Part shown: in pieces, positions 24,206-47,863 of the stretch
Numbering within the stretch: position 1 is the first letter of the stretch
Layout: the number at the start of each line of letters is the position of its first letter
DNA from: Pleodorina starrii
Lineage: Eukaryota > Chlorophyta > Chlorophyceae > Chlamydomonadales > Volvocaceae
Direction of reading: 5' to 3'
NCBI GenBank assembly: GCA_030267565.1
Contig: BRXU01000001.1
Location: forward strand, 3,224,001 to 3,288,000
DNA: 64,000 bases
Made by a program: the position numbers and the translations under genes
The notes under the pieces: generated by a model
Told to the model about the DNA's origin: nothing
The model's input: the letters and a program-made list of their open reading frames with translations, nothing else
Databases searched by the model: none

Positions 24206-25622
24206 TCAGAAAAACGGCACTCCGGCCTTGTCCTCCAGGAATAGAAGCACCGCGATGCCCAGCATGGCCGCCCGCCCGTTGGTGATCTCCGCCCGGGGGG
24301 AGAACCAGCCTGCTCGATCGGGGGAGCGAAGCGGCAGGGCAGGGCGGGTCAGCAGTGGGTGGCAAACGCTAGCGGCAGTCGAATCTGGCACCTCACTGCG
24401 CCGCCCGCGGCGCCGATCCGCAGCTATGCATGCAGCGTGTTTCCATGATGGCGCAGTCCCCTCACGAGAGCCACCCAAAAGCGCATACAGTGGCGCCGCA
24501 TCCGGCCGGGTTCCTGGTTTGTGTCCGCAATCGGCTTTTACCAACCCGGCAGAAAGGAGGGAGGGCGCTCTCAAGCGCAGGCGTCCGGACCTAGGTGCCA
24601 CAGTCCTCTCCGGCGGTGCCCACCCACCAGGGCCCCTCTCGGCTGCCCTGTACCCCCTCTACCCCCGGCCGGGCCATCCCACCCGGCCAGCCAGTCAGCC
24701 AACTCATACACGCGCCTGGAAAGTCAGCAGCACTCACCAAAGGCCTCCATCTTGGCGCCCTTGAGGATGGGCACCAATGAGGCGTACACCCACACCGCCA
24801 GCAGCAGCAGCTCCGACAGCGGCAGCTGAGCCGCCTGCTGCGCCAGCGTCAGGCCCGAGTGCGCCTCCTCCCATGCGCCCGCCACCATGCCAATCATGGC
24901 CAGGCGTCCGTTGATCAGCTCGGGGGCCGGGCCGTTGAATTTGAGGGCATCTGGAGGCAGGGCGCATGAGGGAGTGAAGTTGGACGAGAGTTCGGGATGC
25001 TTAATGGCCGCGGACACCATTAGGGGGGAGGGTGCTTTGTCGCTGAAACGGCCACCGGCCCAAAGAAGCCGGCTGCGCGGTGAGTGTTCGGCAGGAGCTG
25101 AAGACAGCCTCCGAGGCCGTCAGAGTGCTGCAGTATGTGTGCTGCCTGCGTGAAAGCTGTTGACCCGGGCTGTTCGTGACAAGCTCAAGTCTCCCCCACA
25201 TGTGGAAGCAGAGGCAGTTGGCACCTTTTTTACGTGTGCGATTGACGGCATGTGCAGCACGTGTGGCATTGGCCAGTGCAGGCGGGAGGTAGGGCGGAGG
25301 AGAAACGCAACCGTAGCTCCGACAGCTCTGCAACATCCGTGCGCCGCAGGCCCCCGAGTCGCCCATTTCCCAAGGGTAAGTGAACCCCCTGATTTGATGA
25401 ACCTTCTGCTTTAAACGTGTCTGCCTTACCAAATAGGCTGACGCTGTAGTCACGTTGTGCAGAGGTCGAGGGCGCGCTTGGCGGTGCACCGTTGCTGGAG
25501 GACGACGCTTGCGGCGTAAGCCGATCCAATTGGCGAGCATATGCGCGTTTAATATGTACATGTCGATTCTGCGCTAAATTTTGCCACGCTTGCTTCGGAT
25601 GGCAACCTGACACGCTCTGCAT
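24206..25622 (-). CDS. ELIP: Early light-induced protein (ELIP), LHC superfamily
   Basis: Thylakoid stress protein of the chlorophyll a/b-binding superfamily, thought to bind pigments and dissipate excess excitation under high light. Three exons (25622-25430, 24950-24738, 24309-24206) give about 169 residues. The first about 60 residues are Ser/Ala/Arg-rich with few acids, like a chloroplast transit peptide. Helix I has the generic LHC motif ELINGRLAMIG (75-85; E75, N78, R80 are expected pigment or salt-bridge residues). Helix II is LLLLAVWVYASLVP. Helix III is EITNGRAAMLG (143-153). FNGPAPELINGRLAM and the three-helix layout are typical of ELIPs rather than of one-helix proteins. The gene shares a 367-bp promoter with a plastid membrane protein gene. 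Intron phases are consistent throughout. Confidence 0.93.
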
Positions 25623-25989
25623 TTTCGCTGGCTAAAACTGTGGCTTGCTGATGAAGGTTACAAAAGTGTTCACTGAGTCCCTATGTGCCTTACTGTCTCC
25701 CGTGGCTGAAAAACTGGTGCAAAGATGTTGCGTGGTCGACGTCGCAGTCCTTCTAATCCAAAGGTATCCGGCGGCAGAATGTGCACAACGTTTAGAACCG
25801 TCAAAGAAGAATACACTAGAGTATACCCTGAAGCCCATGGGACTCAGGCAAGGCCTGAAGCCCTGAACAACGATGTCGTACATTGTATCTTGAAGGTTGA
25901 AGGAAAACCAACCACTGGCTGGGGAGCACATCGCAACATTCTGACGACCCATATCACGCATAGCTAGCTTACTCTAGAAGTTGCTAACA
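25623..25989. promoter_or_regulatory. Bidirectional promoter, ELIP (-) / membrane protein (+)
   Basis: Only 367 bp separate the two divergent start codons, so the two plastid-related genes may share light-responsive control. The region is comparatively AT-rich. I cannot name a defined light-response element from sequence alone. Confidence 0.55.
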
Positions 25990-27076
25990 ATGTTGCAACT
26001 TGGAAATGCAAGCGCACGCTGCGGCCTGCGGCAATCAACTAGGAACGCTTTGAGCGCACCCTGCGTGCAAGGGAGATTGGGAGCGATTTACGCACGTGGT
26101 ATCACTGGCGTCGTCGCGCGCGCCCAGCCGGAGCAGCAATCGCCTCCCAAACCGGTGCGCATTTCAGAAGCTTTGGTGTGCATACTCCGCGATCCACCTC
26201 TAGTCACGAGATTATGTTCCGATAGTTCAAATGTTGCCTGTGTGACGTCCATAACAGGCTGTCGACAACGAGGAGCTCCCGCCGTGGATTCGCCGGGAGA
26301 AGGAGCGCGAGCTCCAAGCCCAGCAGGGCGCCTCGGGGCTTCCCTGGGGGCTGTACCTTCTGTTTTCAATATTCACGGCAATTGCGGCAGTGGGATCCAT
26401 CTTTGAGTTCGTGGATCGCAATGCCATCTTCGGCGTTTTGCCCCCTGAGAACCCGCTGTGGGCGCCCATCCTGCTCTTCTTCGCGGTCACGGGGTTCCCT
26501 ACCGCCGGTGAGCAGCCCAAACGCTTGTCTCGCCTCCATCTGGGCCGCAGCCGCGGTGTCATGTCTCAATCTTTGACAGGCTCCCCGTACCGTGCCGTAC
26601 GGTTTCCACGTTTCCGTACGAAACGTCTTACCGTGCGCCCAGGTTGCGGCTGCCTTTCAATTACCGGAACTATGCTTTACTTCAAAGCATGAGTACATAC
26701 ACGAGCTTGCATTGCACTGGCTGGGTACCGGATATGGCTTCTACCTTGCATGTGAAGCTGACATACCAGGCTACCGGTACCTTGGGACTTGGTTTGCGGA
26801 GGGGCCGTGCTGCCGCCCTCTCGCCGGGATCTGCTCCCTAGCGACGCCGTGACTAGTATCTGGGACTAGAAAATAAGCTCGCACCCAGCCCGCCTGTGGG
26901 CGTGTGAACCCCATTTGGCTATGTGGCTGTGTGTGCCGGCGTTCCTGTCCGATCCAAATCGAAACGAAGCGGACCTGGACCTTTCCTCGCTGCGCGCAGG
27001 CTTTCTGTTCGTCAAGGGCGTGAATGGGTTCAACGAGGATGCCGAGCGACAGGACAAGCTGGATGGGTACTTGTAA
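25990..27076 (+). CDS. Small predicted plastid membrane protein, family not recognised
   Basis: Three exons (25990-26154, 26258-26507, 27000-27076) join in phase to about 163 residues. The first about 55 residues resemble an organellar targeting peptide (rich in Ala, Arg, Ser and Gln, starting MLQLGNASARCGLRQS). An amphipathic charged segment IRREKERELQAQQ follows. Then come two hydrophobic segments, LPWGLYLLFSIFTAIAAVGS (about 83-102) and PLWAPILLFFAVTGFPTAGF (about 121-140), and a short charged C-terminus ending QDKLDGYL. The last intron is positioned so that PTAG joins FLFVKGVNGF. I do not recognise a named family. Targeting is inferred from composition, and the chloroplast is favoured because the gene is divergent from ELIP. 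Confidence 0.75.
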
Positions 27077-27957
27077 AGTGAGGCGCAAGGCCGGTGGACT
27101 TTTTAGACAGTCAAGAGCTCGACGAACTGACTTGTGTGTGGGTTAGCGGTGGTACCTGAGGTAACAGTGCAAACAGCGTTCTAAAGCCTTTAGGTTTCCA
27201 GCTGTATGGGACTGTGTGGGTGGTGGATTGGCTGCGGCGGTGAGTGCGCGTGTGCCGCTCGGCGCCAGCAGCCGGGCCGAGGGTGAGCAGCAGGGTACAT
27301 GGAGCTGGGGACTGGGAATCGCGGGTTTCTTGGGGATCAGATGGGCGATTGAACGGAACACCAGCAGGGCCGGACTGCCTAGGCTCGTGAGGACTTGCTG
27401 ATGGCGATGGCCTGGACCCATCATACGGTGTGTTGAACCCAGCCGGCGCGCTGCGGGCGTCGTGAAAGCGGGCGGATGGATACGGTAGCACGGTGTGCAG
27501 GTACGGTGGGCACTTGCTACGCAAGATGCAGTGCAGTGGGTGTCGAAAGCGCAGCGGGGCAGGTGGGCGGAGGAAGCGCGGATCACCGCACGACAGGGAC
27601 GCGGCTGACGGTGCCAAGAAAGCTGTGCTGGAGAGAATGGGATTGGTCGTCGGTGCGATGGGCGCCGGTACGATGAGACTCCATTCAGAGCGTTTGCCAA
27701 TGAGACAGCATGTGCATGGGATTCGTTATCTCGCGCCGCGGCTGCATGGTTACGGATATGTTGAGCCACAGGTCCAGCTCAGGGTCACGCGGCGCGACCT
27801 GCGTGAATCGTGGCATTGGCCCCACAACTGAGCGCGTCAGCCGAATCGCTTGCCGTATTGCCGCATACACGATTGGTTGGCGAATTGGGTGCCGTTGCGT
27901 GCTCCACTATCGTGAGCGAAAGAGCTCTTGAGATGGGTAGCCAGTGGACCCGGCAGT

Positions 27958-27962
27958 TGTAA
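27958..27962 (+). terminator. Candidate TGTAA polyadenylation signal (membrane protein gene)
   Basis: TGTAA is the usual poly(A) signal in chlamydomonadalean algae. This one is about 880 nt downstream of the stop at 27076. The motif is short, so chance occurrence is possible. Confidence 0.35.
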
Positions 27963-28005
27963 ATCACTCGCTTAGTCGACAGCTTGGTGACCTTGGTCAA
28001 ACACC

Positions 28006-28010
28006 TTACA
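28006..28010 (-). terminator. Candidate TGTAA polyadenylation signal, reverse strand
   Basis: This is TGTAA read on the minus strand, 44 bp past the forward one. It could end the transcript of the gene stopping at 29372, but that would imply a 3' UTR over 1.3 kb, so the assignment is weak. Confidence 0.25.
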
Positions 28011-29371
28011 AACCCACCCACCAAGGGAATAGCACCATCTGAAGAGGGGCTTGGCGATATCCATTAAAGGTAGGCTTATATATCACGTATTTTTTTAGCA
28101 GGATAACGGTGTGTCGTGCGCAACCGGAAAGCAACGTTGCAGCGACGGCCGCTCTCACAAAGTCCCGGACGCCCACGAACCAAATGGTGCGGGCTCCGCA
28201 TCGCGACGAGCGTGGAAGCTCAGCACCTTGTTCTGCGAGTCTAGAAAGTCAGGGGAGTGTACATCGAAGGCCAAAGGGATGTCCATGCCATGCTCACAAC
28301 CCTAGGCGAGCATCCGAACAGGGCGCACGACGCCGTGTTGCCCAATCAAGCACCCAAGAAGACACAATCAAGGGCTGGGACATTGCATTGTCGGGTGACT
28401 GACATGGTCAAGCAGCCGGCCGTCGCAGTTAACAATGCAGTGCGCATCCACTCTCACAATCCCGTCCTCACTCCACGCCGACGCCGGCAGCGTCACGTCA
28501 GCTGCAGCATCCCCAGCATCCCCCGTCAACCAAGCCTCGCTTGACTACTCCCCCAGCCTCGCTGTCACCCAGCCTTGCCGGTGCCGCTGTCGCAGGCACG
28601 AGCTTCCGCGCGCCCGCAGCGGCAGCGCAGCTGGGCCGATCAGCTCCCGGCAGCCAACACAGTGTCACGTGCGGTATGTAAGAATGTAACGACAATCCTC
28701 TGGGTCCACTGCAAGCCAACTCATTCATTCATGCTCGGCGTGAGCTGCACAACATGCATACACAGGGCGCCGCGAAATCCTTACGCCCCCCAAAATCCCT
28801 TTAATGCCGGCTTGCCTAGCTCCACACCAGGAGCTGCCGCTGCGGTCTATGCGTCTGAGCCGCAGACAGGCAAGAGTCCCTTGAACCAAAATAGCAGCGG
28901 GCGGACACCACCACAGCCCGGCGCACCACCGGCGGTTGTTGTGGGCTCCAGACTCTGCGGACGGTACAGCCAGCTGACCGTGCACTGCAGCGGAAACGAC
29001 CAAGGCGAAGAAAAACGCAACCAGGCCACACAGCACGAGCAACCCAGATAGGCACCAGCGAACCCGTGGGAATGGCTCAGAGAAGCAGCGACCACGGGGC
29101 AATCCGCCTGACGACCGCGGCCCTCCAACCGGCGACGGGCCTGGGCCAGCAAGAAATAGACGCCCCAATAGACCGGACAGCTAGACGCGGGCTGCAACGC
29201 GCGTAGCCTTCCGCCCCAGACGTCCCAACAAAGCCGGCCAGGGTCTAGTGAACGGAGCAGCGAAATGCTAATCCTTCGTTTGCGGCCCCTCTGGTCGTGC
29301 ACACATCGGCGGTGCCAGCAGCGTGGGTGCAGACGTGTCGGCAGGGGAGCCGCAGACCACCCGCCCGTTCG

Positions 29372-31954
29372 TCAGTAGATTTTGTTGAGGATGATGGAGA
29401 GGCAGGTTCGGCGGCAGGCCATGCATGCGGGTCGCGCCGCGCAGTCCTCCTCCATCAACACCCCGAACTGGTCCTTCAGGATGGCGCCCAACACGAACCA
29501 GTTGTCCTGAGCATTGAGATTAGCAGGAACAGCGCAAGGCAAGTGGCCGAGCAGCGGGGCCGGCAGGTCTTTTCGGGCAGGGTTGGCAGAAGGAGGGGGC
29601 GCCGAGACCAAGCTTATGTGAAAATCTTTTTGTGTGGTGCTTTTACATAGGACTGAAACTGACTCGTCTGTACTCTTCCGTGGCTGCAAAAAACAGGGGG
29701 ATGGGCGCCGAGGGCGGCCACGGCCGATCATGCGGTGCCTGCGCACCCTCCCGTAGCACTGTAACGATAACGACAACAACTGCCGTGTGAAGAGCAAGCA
29801 GATGGGTTAACAGCTGGCAAGACGCCCCACGACGTACCGTACACGGGATCGGGGGGCCGGGTGAGTGGTTCAAATGCAGGCTCCCCCTTCCCGTGGCAGG
29901 ACCCCCACCCCCTTGCAGCATCCCGAAAAGTGGCCGCGACCTGCGCACCTGCACCGCCGCCGCCACGCCGCCGTATTTGTCCCACAGCACCGCCTCGCTG
30001 CTGGGCCGCAACGTGAGGTCGAACGTCCAGCCCATCGCGCCCTTGACGCGCACCTCCTGCGTGTACCGCATGCGGCGGCCAGGGGGCGGACGCTGCTCAA
30101 TCTCGCGGTTGTACAGCACTGCACCTCGCAAGGACCACCAGCACTGCTCACCGAAAGGACCGAGCCGCCTTGCCACCCGGTTCCCCACATGCAGCTATAT
30201 ACCTCCGGCCCAGCCCAATTTGCAACATCCCTGTCATCACCTGTCGCCCATGCCACAACCCAAACCAACCTAAACTGCACACCGCCCCCAGCCCCACGCC
30301 TCACCCAAACCCCATCCACACGCACCAGCAGCTTGAAGCGCATGTGCTCCTCCTTGTTCCCCACCAGACTGCCCTCCGCGCTGTGACCGCACGCCACCGA
30401 GATGCTGATGTGCACCTTGCCCAAGTTGAGGGCTCTGCACGCGACACGGCGGCGGCGCCGGCGAAAGCAGCGGAGCATGTCAGTAGCAAGGGCAACAGCA
30501 GCAGTAGCAGAACGCGTCGACGCAGCAGGCGGTTGGCATCCTCGGCGACCGGGTGACGGAAGTGGGGTGGATGGAAACACGGAATCCGCGCCCCACGGCG
30601 CGGAGGCCTGGCTCGGGGGAAGACCTACGCCGAGCCCCTGCTTGGACTAAGGCCCGCAGCTGCGTGCGTCGGGTCTCGGAGCCAGGTCCACGGCGGCAAT
30701 CCTTTTTCCTTGGCCCCTCCCACGCGGAGACCCTCCAACCAGGCCCGACCAGGTTCCCACCGGCGGTGCGCGTTTCTCAGCAGCCGGCGCTCCTCTTCCA
30801 CCGGCCCCACATGCACGCACCCGCACCCCCACGCCCGCAAGGACAGACCGTCTGCTTTTCCTCTCAAGCCCCGCATCCTGCACCCTACACTCCGCCCCTA
30901 CCCCACCGGTTCATCGCCCCCACAACCTTACTAGCAGTGTACCCGCCTGGTACCTGCCACCTGCCGCCAACACCCGCCCCATCAGTTCGGTACCCACTTG
31001 TGTGGCGCCAGGAAGGCCAGCTCAAGCAGCGTATTGACCAGCTCCCGCAGCGGCTCGTTGCCCCGCAAGTACTTGCTCGTCCAGCTGGTGGACTCGTCGG
31101 CCTGCGCTGACAGGTGCAGGGACGGGGGCGGGGTGAGAGGCCTCTGGCAGCTTCCAGAATCGCCCTGCCGGGCGTCATCGCTGATATCGCGTTGGAAGCC
31201 GGCCCGACACACACCGCCGCCAGCCCGTCAGTACGGTAGGCTCCTTGCCCTGTTGAGGGCCCCTGTTCTCTCCTTCGCTCGCCATTAGTCTGCAAGGCGA
31301 GGCCCCGCTGTGGGTCCCGCTGTGAGACTCGCAGCCTTGGTGGACGAGCCCTCTCCCCCCGTCTCCACGGACGCAACTCCCGCCCGCAGGAGCCCGACCC
31401 ACCGATGAGGGCAGGCTGTACTGTGGCACGTGCGGCGCCGGCCGCTGCGGCGCCGTCGCCGCTATGAAGGCCTCTCGCAGCGACGCAATGACGCTGCCCG
31501 CGATCCCCACGCCGTTGCCGCCGCCGCCGCCAGGGCCGCCGCCGCCGCCCCCCGCGGAGGCGGGGCCGTAAGCTGATGCACCTAGGGAGCCCCGCGCGGG
31601 CGACCCGGACAGCGGAAGCGAGCCGCTGTGGTGCAGGTGTGAAGAGGGCGGCAGATTTGGCATGGAGCCGATGGCGGGCGGCGGAGCGCTATTGGTCCAA
31701 AAGATGGACGGGGTGCCGCGGCCGGTGGCGGTCGACCCCGCGGCGGCGGCGGCAGCAGCGGCGGCAGCGGCGCGCGGCGACACGGAGGCCGGCGGCGCAG
31801 AGGCTGGCGAGCCAAAGGGCGGCGGGTAGCTGCTGTAGTTGTAGGGAGGAGGCGGCGCCGCCGCCTGGTGCGCTGGGCCGTAGGGGCCCTGCGACCCCGG
31901 ATGGTAGGAAGAGGAGAAGTGGTGGTGCTGCGACCGCGGCTGCGGGGTCTGCAT
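29372..31954 (-). CDS. Unrecognised multi-exon gene with conserved-looking C-terminal half
   Basis: Boundaries are approximate. Exons I can support: about 31954-31390 (Ser/Pro/Gly/Ala-rich, low complexity, with MQTPQPRSQHHHF at its start), 31106-30998 (SWTSKYLRGNEPLRELVNTL), 30434 to about 30322 (LGKVHISISVACGHS), 30118-29949 (YTQEVRVKGAMGWTFDLTL) and 29506-29372 (NWFVLGAILKDQFGVLMEED, ending CRRTCLSIILNKIY). The ordered C-terminal exons have normal codon use, good splice sites and a Cys cluster (CAARPACMACRRTC) and look conserved. The first splice donor and the true start are uncertain: an acceptor-like gcatgcag lies just before ACCCCGCAG at 31947, so an upstream exon may exist. I recognise no family and assign no function. 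Confidence 0.6.
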
Positions 31955-32152
31955 GCGCGCGGGGGCGCAGTATCAGCGGGTGGGGCGGGGGCGATGGGCA
32001 AGGCTGTGAAAGCGTGCAAGCGGCAGGGGTTGCCCAGCCAGCGTGTTCGGAATGCTCGCCTGTGAAGTGCATGTGCAGCCGCCATCGCCACTCGGGCGAC
32101 AGGCCCGACGGGACAGGTGTGTGGTAATGACCCATATGATTAAAGCCCGCCC

Positions 32153-32157
32153 TTACA
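32153..32157 (-). terminator. TGTAA polyadenylation signal of KCTD-like gene
   Basis: TGTAA on the minus strand lies about 50 nt past the stop codon at 32204, a plausible distance for a short 3' UTR. Confidence 0.5.
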
Positions 32158-32203
32158 CTTGTCCTAGCTGAGGGTGTGCTGGCGAGAGCTGCTCTGCAGA
32201 AGC

Positions 32204-32780
32204 TCATTCGTACTGCTGAGAGGGTTCATCTTCACAGATGGGTATACCGGTGTCGGCGGCAATGCTTGCCGTAGGGGTGTCATGCCGTACGTCCCGAAAC
32301 ATGACGGCGATCCTCACCTCCATGCCCTGCATGTCCTGCGCTGTATATGTCCCCGATTCAGACAGCATTTCCTGTGTCCGGAGCCATCCCTCGAACGTTG
32401 TCAGCTGCATCGTATGGAGCAAATGGGCAACCGTTACGACAACAGTTATAACCCGTATACCCTATACTTGTCATTCCCCATAAGGATAGTACGCTTGCCT
32501 GATAGTAGCGCACTTCTTGGAGGAGCTCACGGCGCTCCTCTGCTGAACTGGGAATTCTAGCCCATCCGTCCCTCAGCCAATTCAGCACCAACTGGAAATA
32601 CTTTGGGTCCCTGTCTAGTACATATGCCCCTGTTACGGGATCGCGGATGGTTCCGCCCAGCAGCCCTCGTGCAATTAGAGCAAGTCGTGAATTCGCTTCT
32701 TTAAGGAGCGTCTCCTTAAGAGTGGTAAAAATTTGGCCGCCTACGTTGAAACTGACTATAGCGTTCACGTCCGAAGCCAT
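32204..32780 (-). CDS. Small BTB/T1 (KCTD-like) domain protein
   Basis: Two exons, 32780-32499 and 32404-32204, give about 160 residues. The first exon is a complete T1-type BTB domain. It starts VSFNVGGQIFTTLKETLL (about 9-26), followed by the characteristic RDPVTGAYVLDRDPKYFQLV (about 46-65), LNWLRDG, and ERRELLQEVRYYQ. This is the potassium-channel tetramerisation fold shared with KCTD proteins, which usually oligomerise and recruit Cullin-3. No channel segment follows. The second exon gives a short acidic tail (TTFEGWLRTQEMLSESG to EDEPSQQYE) without a known domain. The intron has a strong GC donor (TATCAG|GCAAGC); reading through it gives an unrelated tail, but the spliced form is in phase. 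A TGTAA signal lies about 50 nt downstream. Confidence 0.87.
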
Positions 32781-33111
32781 CTCAGAGAATGGTCACAGAG
32801 AAAAGTCAATCCACTATGTTGACCCCAGCCATGTAAAGCACAAATAAGTAGACAGTATGTACATGAGCTATGTCGAGAGAATCCGATCACAACGAGGTTG
32901 TATGCAGGATAGCAGGAACAGCTGTCGCCCGAAAAGTCCAAACAGAGAAACGTACGGAAACGGCAAGTAAAGCTGTAAAGGAATAAAATCTTCGTTGGCG
33001 CTCGACGGTGCCACAGACATCAACTCCTGCTGCAGTTCTGCTATATTTTAGGGCATGGATGTCGAAAACCGCTACGACGCCTGTGCATCCGACGCCTCCT
33101 CTCCGTCGTCC

Positions 33112-46974
<13,863 letters not shown>

Positions 46975-47863
46975 CTCGAAGTGCGATCACTACTACCTAG
47001 AAGCTTTCATAGAAACATTCAAACTGCTGACAGCATCACATGAATGTCGGTGGGGACGCTGTCGGTGGCTTTACTTCGCTTCTACTTGTTTTGCGGTTGT
47101 CCGCGGCGGGGACTTGGGGCCCGAAGCGCGTTGGCTTCCATTACATAATCATACGTCATGAATAGTAAGTAACTAAAGGAGAACGGGAAACAATTTCCTG
47201 AGCATACGCGGATGACGCATTTTCCCGCCATCATGGGTACAGAACGCGGGAATTTCCAACCGCCAACACACCAGCGAACGCGAGACCAACAGCCCTTCGC
47301 CACCCCATGGGCCTACGGCACGGGGCGCGCAAAACAGACGCGACCCACAGCCACATTGCCCGCTCCAACCCATAGGAGGATCATGGCCGGGAAAGAGGTT
47401 CCTTTGGCACTCCGCGACCCATGGGAGTCGCTCTACAATACATTCCTTGCCTTCGGCCGCCCCCCCTTAGCGCAGCCTGGCCACCCAAACCACTTGATAA
47501 CAGTAAAGAGCCGCAAGCGAGCCCAGACCAGGTCGTATCTGACGGTACGATGAGCGTTTTGCCCATTTGTACTTGCATCCCTGAACGGAAGTCCGTTGAA
47601 GGGAAACACATGTTACTGGCGGTACAGCCAGTACATGTCATGTCGCTGTCACCTCACCCACAACAGTTCTCTTCCCCTGAAACCTCTCATCCCTTGAGCC
47701 TAACCTAATCAGAATTGCTAAAACTAAGCCCCTAAACCCTAATGTATCCACGCATCGCTGATAGTAATTACAAAACAGTCCCTACTGGGCAGTCCTTTAA
47801 TCCTTCAGGTGCTTCAGTGCGTAAAACCCCGGTTACGCCATTTCCGCTGCCGGGACGTTCCGC
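46975..47863. other. Spacer between FCF1 and SCAPER (same strand)
   Basis: About 0.9 kb, moderately AT-rich towards its right. It should hold the SCAPER promoter and 5' UTR and the FCF1 3' UTR. A TGTAA signal for FCF1 is at 47768-47772. No further gene is seen. Confidence 0.5.
47768..47772 (-). terminator. TGTAA polyadenylation signal of FCF1
   Basis: TGTAA on the minus strand lies about 92 nt past the FCF1 stop codon at 47864, in a locally AT-rich stretch. Position and motif fit green-algal 3' end formation. Confidence 0.5.

Larger units (their letters stand above)
27077..29371. other. Long gene-free spacer between converging genes
   Basis: This 2.3-kb stretch has several open frames (for example 27143-27769 reverse and 28575-29051 forward), but none shows family signal or splicing. 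It probably holds two 3' UTRs. Oppositely oriented TGTAA motifs at 27958 and 28006 are candidate ends. Confidence 0.5.

Noticed and set aside
27143..27769. 208-codon reverse open frame
   Set aside because: No conserved motifs or splice structure; lies in a convergent 3' spacer.
28725..29302. Overlapping reverse open frames with Cys/Trp-rich sequence
   Set aside because: Two overlapping frames without family signal, downstream of the stop at 29372; probably 3' UTR.
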